Below, one piece after another: positions 9,523 to 17,950 of a stretch of DNA of 64,000 nt (its first letter is position 1; every line of letters begins with the position of its first letter). A program made the translations under genes and the position numbers. A model generated the notes under the pieces. The model saw only the letters and a program-made list of their open reading frames with translations. It searched no databases and had not been told where the DNA came from. Origin of the DNA: Aldehydirespirator sp965200005 (GTDB lineage: Bacteria; Actinomycetota; Acidimicrobiia; Acidimicrobiales; Aldehydirespiratoraceae); the NCBI GenBank assembly GCA_965200005.1, contig OZ241331.1, positions 3,286,001-3,350,000 of the forward strand, written 5' to 3'.

Positions 9523-9816
9523 CTACCTCTTGTAGCGGCGGGCACGCTGCGATTCACGCAACGCTTTGCGCCGTGCCGCAACGGCGGCTCCATCGTGATG
9601 ACGGTGAGGCTTGTCAGCGTTGGGCGACACGAAATCATCGGGTGCAACGATGATGTTGTCACGGCGAACGACCCAGAGCCGATCACCTTCAGCACGCCGG
9701 GCATAAGCCTCCCTTGCCATGACGAGTGCAAGTTGATCGTTTGCAGCATCAATGGAGCCGGCGTGACGAAACTCTTGGCGACCGCCGCGCTTGAGAAAGA
9801 CCTCGTACGTATTCAT
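9523..9816 (-). CDS. paaB: Phenylacetyl-CoA epoxidase subunit PaaB
   Basis: Small bridging subunit of the phenylacetyl-CoA epoxidase. I start it at the ATG at 9816 (M-N-T-Y-E-V-F-L), which gives 97 residues, close to the usual size; the longer open frame to 9912 would overlap paaA. The family pattern YEVFLKRG...FRHAGSIDAAND..LALVMAREAYARRAEGDRLWVV is clear. The C-terminal tail is basic and histidine-containing (KPHRHHDGAAVAARRKAL). There is no obvious ribosome binding site, so translation may depend on coupling to paaA, which ends 28 nt upstream. Confidence 0.92.
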   Translation of the reverse strand: MNTYEVFLKRGGRQEFRHAGSIDAANDQLALVMAREAYARRAEGDRLWVVRRDNIIVAPDDFVSPNADKPHRHHDGAAVAARRKALRESQRARRYKR

Positions 9817-9844
9817 GCTCAGATGGCTTGGCAGAAGTCCGACC

Positions 9845-10759
9845 TTATGCGGCAGCAGCATCGAGAGCGGCACGAACCCAGGCACTACGACGCCAGTTGC
9901 GAGCCGCGTCACCGATACGGCGAGCCGAGTCAGGCCCTCCTTGCGCCAGGGTGCGCTTCAGCGGCTCCCAATCGATCGGGCCAACCTCCCAACGGCGCGC
10001 TGACTCGTCCCAGCGAAGATCCGGAGCCGGGATCTCAAAGCCATACCCCTGAAGCATCGGCACAAACTTTTGCACCCACCGGTCGCGCAAAACTTCATTG
10101 CGCTGCGACTTGATATGCCAACGCAGCAACTCGTCATCTGGTTTGGAGTCGGGGCCGAACAATTGAAGAGCCGGCCAGAACCAGCGGTTGAGTGACTCTT
10201 GAAACATCTGGCGTTGACGCTTAGTGCCCTGGGCAATGCGCATCATGCGATCTTCACCGAGCCGCATGTGAAAGCCCTCTTCGGCGATGATGCGACGCAA
10301 GATGCGTTTGTAAGGCCCGTAGGAACACTTCTTGAACACGGCTTGCTGGCTGATGAGCGCCGCAGCGTCCACCAAGAACGCAATAGCAACCTGATCGCCC
10401 CAGGTCACAGCCCGATAATGAAACACGTTATGGAACCGGCTACGCCCTGCGAAGAGATCTTCGAGCATCTCGGTACGGGTCTTTATCCCTAGATCCGCCG
10501 CGACCATGTACAACAGGTGTCCGTGGCCAATCTCGTCCTGAGTCTTGGCAATCACTGCCATCTTGTGACGCAAACCCGGAGTCTTGGGTATCCAGTCTCG
10601 CTCCGTGAGACCACCCATTAGTTCGCTATTGGCGTGCATCTCAATAAAGGCAAAGACAGCTCTGCGGTAAGCATCTGGCATGTCGTCATCGACTTCAACG
10701 ATGCCGCCCGAGTCGAGGAATGACTCGAAGGCTTCCATCGTGTCCCATGACCTAGGCAT
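9845..10759 (-). CDS. paaA: Phenylacetyl-CoA epoxidase catalytic subunit PaaA
   Basis: Catalytic di-iron subunit that epoxidises the aromatic ring of phenylacetyl-CoA. The 304-residue length is typical. Two metal-binding E-x2-H type segments are visible: KTQDEIGHGHLLYM (near residue 72) and IIAEEGFHMRLGEDRM (near residue 160), with a glutamate in FIEMHANSE supplying a further ligand. Strong family blocks such as FHNVFHYRAVTWGDQVAIAF and NRWFWPALQLFGP are present. It is the second gene of the operon, 11 nt after paaZ. Electron supply must come from a reductase elsewhere, since paaE is not in the window. Confidence 0.95.
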   Translation of the reverse strand: MPRSWDTMEAFESFLDSGGIVEVDDDMPDAYRRAVFAFIEMHANSELMGGLTERDWIPKTPGLRHKMAVIAKTQDEIGHGHLLYMVAADLGIKTRTEMLEDLFAGRSRFHNVFHYRAVTWGDQVAIAFLVDAAALISQQAVFKKCSYGPYKRILRRIIAEEGFHMRLGEDRMMRIAQGTKRQRQMFQESLNRWFWPALQLFGPDSKPDDELLRWHIKSQRNEVLRDRWVQKFVPMLQGYGFEIPAPDLRWDESARRWEVGPIDWEPLKRTLAQGGPDSARRIGDAARNWRRSAWVRAALDAAAA

Positions 10760-10770
10760 CGGATCAGAAG

Positions 10771-12849
10771 CTAACGCCCATTGACACCGGCAGCGTTAGC
10801 AACCATCGTCAACACGTCATAGACAGCGTTTACCTCACCGAGCTGGTTGATGACTTTTGTATCCCAGGCGACCTCGCCATATCCGCGACCGTCGAGCTGC
10901 TTCTTGCGCTTACATGTGAGCACGACATGAATCTCGTCACCGGGATAGGTTGGTTTAGCAAACCGCAATCGGTCGATGCCGTAGTTGGCAAGTACGGGCC
11001 CTTCGTCAGGCCAGACAAATAGACCGGCAGCGAACGACAAGACGAGATACCCGTGTGCTACAAGTCCATTGAAGATTGGACTCCGACTGGCCGCTTCTTC
11101 ATCCATGTGAGCGTAGAACTTGTCACCAGTGCTCTCGGCAAATGTGGCGATGTCATTACGTGTGACAAGGCGAGAGGCGGTGGTGATTGAGTCACCAACC
11201 TCAAGGTCATCAAATGTCAACTTGAATGGGTGACCCTTGTGGCTCTCTCGGGATGACCCTTCGATGTGTTCGCCTGTAAGCGCGGTCAAGACATCCGGAG
11301 AGCCTTGAATGGCTGTGCGTTGCATGTGGGAGAACACGGAACGCATTCCTGCCATTTCCTCGCCGCCGCCAGCACGACCAGGCCCTCCATGCACCAATGG
11401 AGGAAGTGGTGAGCCGTGACCGGTATTAGCTGCTGACATGGCAGCGTCTATAGCAAGTACACGGCCGTGATGTGATGCGATTCCTAGGGTGAGTTTGGCG
11501 ACCTGCTCAGGGTCATCGCCGAAAACCGAGGCGACGAGGCTGCCACCGCCCGCTGCTACAAGATCGATGGCTTCCTGCAGATCGCGGTAGCCGATGAGTG
11601 TGCAAACAGGTCCGAACGCTTCAATGTTGTGAACAACATCGTCGAACGGATCGATCGCTTTGAGGAGAGTTGGCGCGATGAATGCGCCAGTATCGAGCGA
11701 AGCGTCTATATGAGAGTCAGTGCTCACTGGCGTCGTGGAGTTCGCGCCAACAATCGTTTCTGTGACGCTCTTCAACTTCTGGAGAGCTGCGTTGACCTCG
11801 TGACGTTGCCTGAGGCTCACCAAGGGACCCATCTGCGTCGAAGAGTCTCTGGGATCTCCGATCGTGACGCCGTTGAGCGCGGCTTCAAGTGCGCCAGCCA
11901 CGTCATCAAGACACTCGATTGGCACAAGAGCACGCCGGATTGCGGTGCACTTCTGACCAGACTTGACTGTCATCTCCTTGGTGACTTCAGCAACGAACAG
12001 GTCGAACTCTGCAGATCCGACACCAGCACATGGAGCCAGTACCGCAGCGTTAAGGGAGTCTGCTTCGATGTTGAGACGAGCAGCTCGTTCTGTAACGGCT
12101 GGATGCCTACGAAGTCTGTCCGCAGTTCCTGCCGACCCAGTAAAGGCGATGCTGTCTTGCCCACCAAGTCCATCAAGAACACCTTGGATGCTGGCCGCAG
12201 GACCACAGATCAACTGCAGAGAACCTTCTGGCAATAACCCACTTTCAATGATGACCTTGACCGCAGCTTCCGCGAGATACGCCGTGGGTGACGCTGGCTT
12301 GACAATTGTGGGCATGCCCGCAAGAAATGCAGCAGCAAACTTCTCTAACATTCCCCAAACTGGGAAGTTAAAGGCATTGATTTGCAATTCAATGCCCTCA
12401 CGTGACGTGAGGATATGAACCGCAGAGAACGAGTTGTCTCGTGACAGTGGTTCGGTCGCTCCGTCGATCGCAACCGTCGAATTGGGAAGTTCACGGCGTG
12501 CTTTGCTGGCAAATGACAGGAGCGCTCCTGCACCACCGTCGATGTCGAACCATGAGTCCGAGCGAGTGGCACCCGTGCAATAGGAGAGGTCATACAGGCG
12601 CTCTTTGACACCAGCTTCAAGCAGCAGTTTGCCGACGTTTCGCAGGATGGTTGCCCGCTGATGAAACGTCAGAGCGCGAAGTTCCGGGCCACCAACAGCG
12701 CGGCCGAACTCAACCGCAGCGAGTCCAAGCCCGATGTCAGGTGACGACAACTCTGCTACGACTGAACCTGTCGACGCGTCTCGCAGCGTCTGCCCACCGT
12801 GATTAGGGCGATGCCAGGAACCTGCTGCGTAGCTCTCAATCCGATGCAT
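10771..12849 (-). CDS. paaZ: Bifunctional ring-opening oxepin-CoA hydrolase / semialdehyde dehydrogenase PaaZ
   Basis: Fusion protein that opens the oxepin-CoA ring and then oxidises the resulting aldehyde, completing conversion to 3-oxo-5,6-dehydrosuberyl-CoA. Residues 1 to about 520 form an aldehyde dehydrogenase domain with base E262 in NIEADSLN and nucleophile C301 in SGQKCTAI. Residues about 535-692 form a MaoC-type hydratase domain with D576 and H581 in GDKFYAHMD, followed by FNGLVAHGYLVLS. Length (692) matches E. coli PaaZ (about 680). It is the first gene of the paa operon. PaaK, PaaG, PaaJ, PaaF and PaaH are not in the window, so the rest of the route must be encoded elsewhere. Confidence 0.94.
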   Translation of the reverse strand: MHRIESYAAGSWHRPNHGGQTLRDASTGSVVAELSSPDIGLGLAAVEFGRAVGGPELRALTFHQRATILRNVGKLLLEAGVKERLYDLSYCTGATRSDSWFDIDGGAGALLSFASKARRELPNSTVAIDGATEPLSRDNSFSAVHILTSREGIELQINAFNFPVWGMLEKFAAAFLAGMPTIVKPASPTAYLAEAAVKVIIESGLLPEGSLQLICGPAASIQGVLDGLGGQDSIAFTGSAGTADRLRRHPAVTERAARLNIEADSLNAAVLAPCAGVGSAEFDLFVAEVTKEMTVKSGQKCTAIRRALVPIECLDDVAGALEAALNGVTIGDPRDSSTQMGPLVSLRQRHEVNAALQKLKSVTETIVGANSTTPVSTDSHIDASLDTGAFIAPTLLKAIDPFDDVVHNIEAFGPVCTLIGYRDLQEAIDLVAAGGGSLVASVFGDDPEQVAKLTLGIASHHGRVLAIDAAMSAANTGHGSPLPPLVHGGPGRAGGGEEMAGMRSVFSHMQRTAIQGSPDVLTALTGEHIEGSSRESHKGHPFKLTFDDLEVGDSITTASRLVTRNDIATFAESTGDKFYAHMDEEAASRSPIFNGLVAHGYLVLSFAAGLFVWPDEGPVLANYGIDRLRFAKPTYPGDEIHVVLTCKRKKQLDGRGYGEVAWDTKVINQLGEVNAVYDVLTMVANAAGVNGR

Positions 12850-12903
12850 CTACAACTCCATGAGGTTCGCCAAGGCCAGTCCCGAGCTGGTGCCCTGACG
12901 AGG

Positions 12904-13668
12904 TTACGGGCGAGAGGCGGTCGGCAGGCTTGGAGCGTGAGCGAGTGTTCGAGTGATGAAGGCAGCCATCTGAGCACGCGTAACGGCAACGTTGGGCCTG
13001 AAGGTGCCATCTCCGTAGCCACGTGTGATTTCCAACAGGTAGGCGGCTTCAGCTGCAGGCGAGGCAGTATCAGGAAAGCCGTTGTCAGGCTCCTTTGGTG
13101 GCGGTGACTCAAAGCTGATACCGCCGTTGGGCGTTCTGTGGACTCCACTTCGTGTGGATGTAGCCAGCAGGTTGATCAGCATCTCAACCATGTCGGCACG
13201 GGTCACAAGGTTGTCACCCCGGAACGTTTGATCGGGATACAGCCTCATGATTCCTTTAGTTAGCACGACCGCAATAGCTGCTTGAGCCTCAGGTGACTCA
13301 CTGTCGTAATCGGCGGGATGCGGAAAGCCGGCGACAGTAATGATGTCGCTGATCATTGCGGAGGCTCGGGAAAGAAACAGTGCCATCTGCCTGCGATTCA
13401 CTGTCCGACCTGGGCGGAATGTGCCATCGCCGTAGCCGATCGTGATGCGAAGTTGAGCGATACAGCTAATGGCATCGCTATGTGTGTGGTCAAGCGGCAC
13501 ATCTACGAATTGATGCGCAGAAGATTCGGTCGAACCACACATAGCCGTCGCAGAATGGCGATGAGGCTGCGAGTCCGTGTCAACGGCAACCACGGGCGTA
13601 ACTGTTGCGAGCAACCCAAGGCTCACACTCAAGAGCCCGACCGTCATTACCTGCATCAACCGTCTCAC
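12904..13668 (-). CDS. Secreted protein with three SLH (S-layer homology) repeats
   Basis: Surface-anchoring protein, probably held to a cell-wall polymer. I place the start at the GTG at 13668, giving a signal peptide (basic VRRLMQ, hydrophobic VGLLSVSLGLLATVTPVVA, cut near AVA). The open frame continues to 13827 but that extension has no secretory character. Three SLH units follow: FVDVPLDHTHSDAISCIAQL..GYGDGTFRPGRTVNRRQMA, then a divergent middle one (RLYPDQTFRGDNLVTRADMV), then NGFPDTASPAAEAAYLLEI..GYGDGTFRPNVAVTRAQMA. There is essentially nothing besides the SLH units, so it may be a wall-bound adaptor. It lies 54 nt upstream of paaZ on the same strand but is probably functionally unrelated. 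Confidence 0.88.
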   Translation of the reverse strand: MRRLMQVMTVGLLSVSLGLLATVTPVVAVDTDSQPHRHSATAMCGSTESSAHQFVDVPLDHTHSDAISCIAQLRITIGYGDGTFRPGRTVNRRQMALFLSRASAMISDIITVAGFPHPADYDSESPEAQAAIAVVLTKGIMRLYPDQTFRGDNLVTRADMVEMLINLLATSTRSGVHRTPNGGISFESPPPKEPDNGFPDTASPAAEAAYLLEITRGYGDGTFRPNVAVTRAQMAAFITRTLAHAPSLPTASRP

Positions 13669-13820
13669 GAAATCCGACCCTACCAACCGCCCCCTGATGA
13701 CACCGAATGTCCGTAGCTCTACACGAATCTTGACCTGGAAAAATTCGTGGATCAGCAACCGAGACCCTTGACGCCTTCGGTAGTGTCTCATCGAGGTTGC
13801 GAAGATTAGGGAGAGAGTCT

Positions 13821-14450
13821 TTGGCACCGAGTCGCAAAGACATCGTCACTGCAGCCCTCGCGGCAGGAGGTTCAGAAGCTGCACTGGACGTAATCCGGCT
13901 TCAGAGTCTCGTGTTTCTGATCGACGAAGTGGTCTCCGAGCGGATCGGAGGGCCGTTCTTTAGCTTTGAGCCTTATCACTATGGCCCCTTCGACCACCAG
14001 ATAATTGCAGTGATCTCGGCAATGGTGACCGAGGGCGACGCTTGCATTGATGCGTCGGGCACCACTCTCACCAGAGCCGGGCGTCATCAAGGTGACGCCA
14101 TGCTGTGTTCGTTTCCTGAACCAGTGGCCGACTACTTTCAGCGTGCAGCAAGATGGGTACGGTTCGTGCCGCTCCGTCCCATGCTTGCTGCCATCGACCG
14201 GGAGTTTCCCGAGATGACAGCAAACAACAAGATCCGTCTCTCCAGAGCTCGTCGACCGACCCGTTCTGTGCATCCGTTTGTCTTGGGGATGGCTCAAGCA
14301 CTTAATCCGCCAGATGCACTACTTCACTTGTCCGAGTCACACACAAGCGTTGTCTCGGACGAAGAAGCCATAGCAGACATTTGGCATTCAGTAGGTGACG
14401 ACGTTGAGGCCGCCCTGATCCGACTTGCACAGACCGAACGACTCTGGTGA
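13821..14450 (+). CDS. Panacea/SocA-like (DUF4065-type) protein, candidate antitoxin
   Basis: About 209 residues. The central segment RLQSLVFLIDEVV...GGPFFSFEPYHYGPFDHQII..ISAMVTEGD has the layout of the SocA/Panacea fold (a Leu-rich helix, then a Tyr-Gly-Pro turn, then a helix), which is known as the neutralising domain in many two-gene toxin-antitoxin systems. A second part, TLTRAGRHQGDAM...PEPVADYFQRAARWV...AAIDREFPEMTANN, follows. I prefer the TTG at 13821, which has AGGGAGAG at a good distance; a TTG at 13797 is also possible. The stop overlaps the next start in a GTGA, so the two proteins are translationally coupled. The role as antitoxin is inference from fold and pairing. Confidence 0.7.
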   Translation: MAPSRKDIVTAALAAGGSEAALDVIRLQSLVFLIDEVVSERIGGPFFSFEPYHYGPFDHQIIAVISAMVTEGDACIDASGTTLTRAGRHQGDAMLCSFPEPVADYFQRAARWVRFVPLRPMLAAIDREFPEMTANNKIRLSRARRPTRSVHPFVLGMAQALNPPDALLHLSESHTSVVSDEEAIADIWHSVGDDVEAALIRLAQTERLW

Positions 14451-15013
14451 GCAGCTCTCAACGGGCCGGAGAGAATTCATCCGAGAGCGAGAGGTCAGCA
14501 GACAAGGGAAATCTCATGGTGCCTGCTGGTTCTGAAGACTACGAATTGCCATCAACGCCGGACCAAGTATCGCCTGCTCCCGACGTAGAGCGACGAGTCG
14601 AGGTCGCTGACACCCTTCAAGTGTCTTTCTCGTCTGTGCCCCTACCTCCACCCGAGCACCTCGAGGCCTACGAGCACACCCTTCCGGGAGTTGCAGACCG
14701 CCTTCTTGCGATGGCGGAGTCGCAACAACAGCATCGCCACTCGCAGGAGAAGCAGCGGAATGCCGCCAATGTGAAGCTTCAGTCCCGCGGGCAATGGATG
14801 GCTTTCGGGTTCTCGGTTTTGGCGCTTCTCTGCGCCGTAGTCCTCCTGTATTACGACAAGCCGGTTGGAGGGCTCGTAGCCATCGTCACATCGTTCGCAC
14901 CGATCATCACGATCTTCATTTCAACAAGGCAAGCCAAGACGCGCTCTTCACGCACAGATCAGGCTTCGTCTGAGTCCCGGTCTGCTATTGAACTTCCGGA
15001 GGCGCCTGACTAG
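14447..15013 (+). CDS. DUF2335 membrane protein, candidate toxin partner
   Basis: 188-residue protein. A charged, disordered N-terminus (1-60) precedes the DUF2335 hallmark SVPLPPPEHLEAYEHTLPGVADRLLAMAESQQQHRH (63-98), a short amphipathic region, then two membrane helices at about 117-137 and 140-159 and a basic/acidic cytoplasmic tail. The GTG start at 14447 overlaps the upstream stop by 4 nt; an ATG at 14516 could give a shorter form. DUF2335 has no established function that I know. Small two-helix proteins coupled to a Panacea-like gene are good candidates for membrane-acting toxins. Downstream is a 340-nt non-coding stretch, so this pair forms an isolated two-gene unit. Confidence 0.75.
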   Translation: MSSSQRAGENSSESERSADKGNLMVPAGSEDYELPSTPDQVSPAPDVERRVEVADTLQVSFSSVPLPPPEHLEAYEHTLPGVADRLLAMAESQQQHRHSQEKQRNAANVKLQSRGQWMAFGFSVLALLCAVVLLYYDKPVGGLVAIVTSFAPIITIFISTRQAKTRSSRTDQASSESRSAIELPEAPD

Positions 15014-15354
15014 TGCGGAATTTGGGTTTGGGACAGTTGGCGCTTAAAAGTCCGACAATTCCGCTTACCTAACGCCTCACCGAACCGACCTTGTCAAATC
15101 CCCCTCTAACCGCATCTAACTGCAGTAAATGGAACATCTTAACCCGATGTTCACTCAATAGCAGACGCCTATTCGCACTGGGTCAAGCTCCGGTGGTAGG
15201 CTGCTTTCTCCGAGGACCCGAATAGTAGGTCCTTTACTTGAAGCTTCAGAAAGACAGCAACAAATGAGGTCCCCCCCCCCGGCGACATAACAGACTTCCA
15301 GCGGCGCCGGTAACACGACGCTTCTGGCATCTCCGCCGCAGGCACTGGCTCGCC
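15014..15354. other. Non-coding region between the DUF2335 gene and the secreted protein gene
   Basis: No convincing gene. It holds two inverted repeats: GAACATC/GATGTTC at 15132-15152 (7-bp arms, 7-nt spacer), which could be an operator or weak terminator of the two-gene unit, and AGGACC/GGTCCT at 15213-15233. It ends with an ATG at 15264 followed by a run of ten C at 15271-15280. The last ~90 bases before 15355 encode a basic stretch in the frame of the next gene (see the poly-C entry). Confidence 0.6.
15271..15280 (+). repeat. Ten-cytosine homopolymer, candidate phase-variation tract
   Basis: Exactly ten C follow ATGAGGT. From the ATG at 15264, the present count leads to a TAA at 15288. 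With 9 or 12 C the same ATG reads in frame into the secreted protein and supplies an arginine-rich n-region (…RRFWHLRRRHWLAM) immediately before its hydrophobic signal segment. Either a switching tract or a sequencing/assembly length error would explain this. Confidence 0.6.
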
Positions 15355-16614
15355 ATGCTCATGGTGATGGCCCTCGCGGCCTCCGGCGCGTCCGTCGCTT
15401 CCGCTCAGGGTGAAGATGAGGAGGACGAGCCCGTAGAGGAGGTCGAGCTCAACCACGTCTTCACGGTTGTGGACAAGTACGGGACAGTGACGATGACGAC
15501 GACGGCCATGGCGGGCGGCGTCCAACTCGAGTGGGACGCCGGTGATATGTACCCCGACGCCGTCTTCCACCTCTGTGTCGACACGCCGATCTATGGCCAC
15601 CCTGCCAATGACTCGAACGACTGCTATGGTTACGAGGACTCAGGCAGACGCATGTGGATACCGCCGAAGGTCATCAAGAACATCGAGAGCCCTTACTTCT
15701 ACGAGAGCGAGCACTGCGTTCCCCACCGCTTCGTGTTGATGGTCCAACCCTACGGGGCCGACAACGGCAACATGGTTTACGGCCCAGCGACCGATTATGA
15801 GGCCATCCACCACTGGGGCCCCTACTGGGGTACCGAAACGCTCCAATTCTTGGGTGCGCCGGGAGCGGCCCTCCCGCCGGAGCCTGGTTCGGTCGGCCGG
15901 GCGATTCCCGAGTGGACGATCGAGGTGAAGGCAGCCCCGGATGCCGACTTCCGGACGGGCGTGCTCGTCGATTGGATGGGTCATAACACCTGGATTCATT
16001 CCGAAGGCTACGTACCAGATGAGGACTTCACTTATTCAAACTGGCCGCTGTTCGACTACGACCGCCCGGACTGCTACGCCACATATGAGATCGACTACGC
16101 CGAGCCCGTTTCCGATGACCCCTTTAACCAGCACTACGAAGAGAGGCCCTACAGTGAAACCCCGACGATCTTGCACGACCCACTCGATAACCGCCTCAAG
16201 AACGAGCGCGGTTGGGACGGCTTCGGCACGATCATCGGGGGCGACGAGGACGACGGGAAACGGTTCCAGGCAGGCAACTGGGTCACGTTCCGCATTCGCG
16301 AGATCCTGAATAAGGTCGTGGGCCCTTGGTCCCGCGACTACCGCGTCCAGGTCCGCTCCTGCAACTGCCCCCATCGCGACGATTCCAGCTCGTCGCTCCC
16401 AGGTCAGGGGCCGGATCAAAGTAAAGGGCCTCGCACCAATCCGCTCAGTCCGAGGGAGACCCTTCCAGATCCCGGTCCCCCCGAGACAGATCCCTCGCCG
16501 CCAGAGGAGATAGAGCTACCGAGAGATGACCTCATACCTCCTGGAACTGACCCACGACTTCCCGTGAAGGACCCAGATCCCGGCATAGATCCCATCCCAT
16601 CGCCGCCGCGGTAA
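15355..16614 (+). CDS. Secreted protein of unknown function with proline-rich tail
   Basis: No family recognised. From the ATG at 15355 the protein starts with a bare hydrophobic segment (MLMVMALAASGASVASAQG), cut likely after SAQ, then an acidic stretch EDEEDEPVEEVE. The body (about 40-340) is rich in Tyr, Trp, Asp and has paired cysteines, with beta-rich text such as GTVTMTTTAMAGGVQLEWDAGD that resembles a fibronectin-III or Ig-like sandwich. The last ~70 residues are Pro/Asp-rich (…DPGPPETDPSPP…), probably a wall-spanning or disordered tail. The normal basic n-region of the signal peptide is encoded upstream but is out of frame with the ATG at 15264 because of the ten-C tract. The gene reads richer in G and C at third positions than its neighbours and is closed by a strong terminator, so it may be a transferred single-gene cassette. 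Confidence 0.75.
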   Translation: MLMVMALAASGASVASAQGEDEEDEPVEEVELNHVFTVVDKYGTVTMTTTAMAGGVQLEWDAGDMYPDAVFHLCVDTPIYGHPANDSNDCYGYEDSGRRMWIPPKVIKNIESPYFYESEHCVPHRFVLMVQPYGADNGNMVYGPATDYEAIHHWGPYWGTETLQFLGAPGAALPPEPGSVGRAIPEWTIEVKAAPDADFRTGVLVDWMGHNTWIHSEGYVPDEDFTYSNWPLFDYDRPDCYATYEIDYAEPVSDDPFNQHYEERPYSETPTILHDPLDNRLKNERGWDGFGTIIGGDEDDGKRFQAGNWVTFRIREILNKVVGPWSRDYRVQVRSCNCPHRDDSSSSLPGQGPDQSKGPRTNPLSPRETLPDPGPPETDPSPPEEIELPRDDLIPPGTDPRLPVKDPDPGIDPIPSPPR

Positions 16615-16648
16615 CGCGACACATCCCCTCGGCTGCGTAGAAACGAAG

Positions 16649-16690
16649 GAAACGGGAGCCGGTCCGCCGATGGGGACCGGCTCCCGTTTC
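16649..16690 (+). terminator. Strong terminator hairpin after the secreted protein gene
   Basis: Perfect 17-bp stem (arms 16649-16665 and 16674-16690, GAAACGGGAGCCGGTCC and its complement) with an 8-nt loop, 34 bases after the stop. The arms have A-rich and T-rich outer ends, so it could act in both directions and also end the convergent acyl-CoA dehydrogenase transcript at 16733. Confidence 0.85.
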
Positions 16691-16732
16691 GTTAGCAACA
16701 GGTCAAGCTCTCATGTGCGTGGTAGCGGTCGG

Positions 16733-17950
16733 CTAGGTCTTTTGATCCTCTGTCATGTGGCGGTAAGCGTTGCGGGTTTGCGGGAGTTTCATCTCGAGAA
16801 TTCGCGAGGCGACGACTGTTCGTAGGATCTGGGCAGTGCCACCGCCGATGGTGAACATTCTCACGTCGCGGTACATGCGTTCTAGGGGGTTGTTTCGGCT
16901 GTAACCAGCTGCACCAAATGCTTGTAGAGCGTCACTGACTACCGAAATTGCTGATTCTGACGCAAAGATCTTTGCCTGCGCAGCGAGCGTTGGATCGGGA
17001 AAGTCGCTTCCGCCAGGCCCTTGAGACGCTGCTGCCCTATAAATCAAACTGCGGGCTGCTTCTAGCTTGACCGACATGTCGGCGAGCATCCACTGGAGTC
17101 CTTGAAACTCGGCGATTGGTCTGCCGAATTGCTCACGCTTCTTCACAAACTTGAGCGCAAGTTCGTAGGCGCCCGTAGCTATGCCTAAAGCGACAGTTGC
17201 TGCACCGACACGTTGAGTGTTGTAAGCATTCATCAGGTCAGCAAAGCCTCGGCGGAAACCCGAAGGAGGCTGCAGTGCCATTTCCGAGGGCACAATCGCA
17301 TCTTCAAGTGAAATAACTGTCTCAGGAATACCACGCAATCCCATTGTTGGCTCTCGTAGACCGACAACAAGACCTGGAGTAGTTCCTCTAAACGCTAAGA
17401 AACCGCCTATGCCTTCCTCGTTGCCATGCTCATCAAACACACGGGCAAAAACAAGATGAAGGCGTGACACTCCCCCGCCTGTAATCCAGTGTTTCGTGCC
17501 GTTCAACACATAGACATCTCCACGCCGATCGGCGCGGGTTGTCATCTCTGAAGCAGCGCTGCCGGCGTCTGGTTCGGTTATGCAGATCGCTGGCTTGTCG
17601 CCTTCAAGTACAAGGCGCGCAGTTCGCTCACGTTGCAAATCGGTGCCGTAAGCCATCACGGCAGGCAGCGCACCCATGTTGCACTCCACTGCAATTCGGC
17701 CAGTTACCCCACACGCCTTGGCCATCTCCTCTACAACAAGCACGGCATCAAGCAAGGAACTTCCAGGGCCACCGAACTTCTTGGGCACGGTCATGCCGGT
17801 AAAGCGCGCCTGCTGGAGTATCCCGACGTTGTTCCACGGATACTTCTCGCTGCGATCAACTTCGGCTGCCCGTGGAGCGATGAATGTCTCAGCGAGGTGG
17901 CGGGCAACTTCCTGGATCTCGAGTTGCCTAGACGTCAACGCCCAACTCAT
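16733..17950 (-). CDS. Acyl-CoA dehydrogenase family protein (catalytic glutamate not evident)
   Basis: 405-residue flavoprotein of the acyl-CoA dehydrogenase family: N-terminal helices, the flavin-binding CITEPDAGSAASEM and HWITGGG segments, and the C-terminal KKREQFGRPIAEFQGLQWMLADM and DALQAFGAAGYSRNNPLERMYRDVR blocks. The usual catalytic base is a Glu either in the YEGT position, which here reads IGGGT (368-372), or at the isovaleryl-CoA dehydrogenase position, which here reads NTQR with Q246. Neither is Glu, so it may use another base or catalyse a different reaction. The ATG overlaps the stop of the upstream TTC38 gene as ATGA. It is the last gene of an ALDH-P450-TTC38-ACAD operon. Confidence 0.88.
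   Translation of the reverse strand: MSWALTSRQLEIQEVARHLAETFIAPRAAEVDRSEKYPWNNVGILQQARFTGMTVPKKFGGPGSSLLDAVLVVEEMAKACGVTGRIAVECNMGALPAVMAYGTDLQRERTARLVLEGDKPAICITEPDAGSAASEMTTRADRRGDVYVLNGTKHWITGGGVSRLHLVFARVFDEHGNEEGIGGFLAFRGTTPGLVVGLREPTMGLRGIPETVISLEDAIVPSEMALQPPSGFRRGFADLMNAYNTQRVGAATVALGIATGAYELALKFVKKREQFGRPIAEFQGLQWMLADMSVKLEAARSLIYRAAASQGPGGSDFPDPTLAAQAKIFASESAISVVSDALQAFGAAGYSRNNPLERMYRDVRMFTIGGGTAQILRTVVASRILEMKLPQTRNAYRHMTEDQKT

Noticed and set aside
11629..12418. Plus-strand frames inside paaZ
   Set aside because: Shadows of the well-supported paaZ coding sequence on the other strand.
15169..15600. 143-residue minus-strand frame over the poly-C region
   Set aside because: It runs opposite to the signal-peptide region of the secreted protein, has low-complexity His/Arg text and no start signal.
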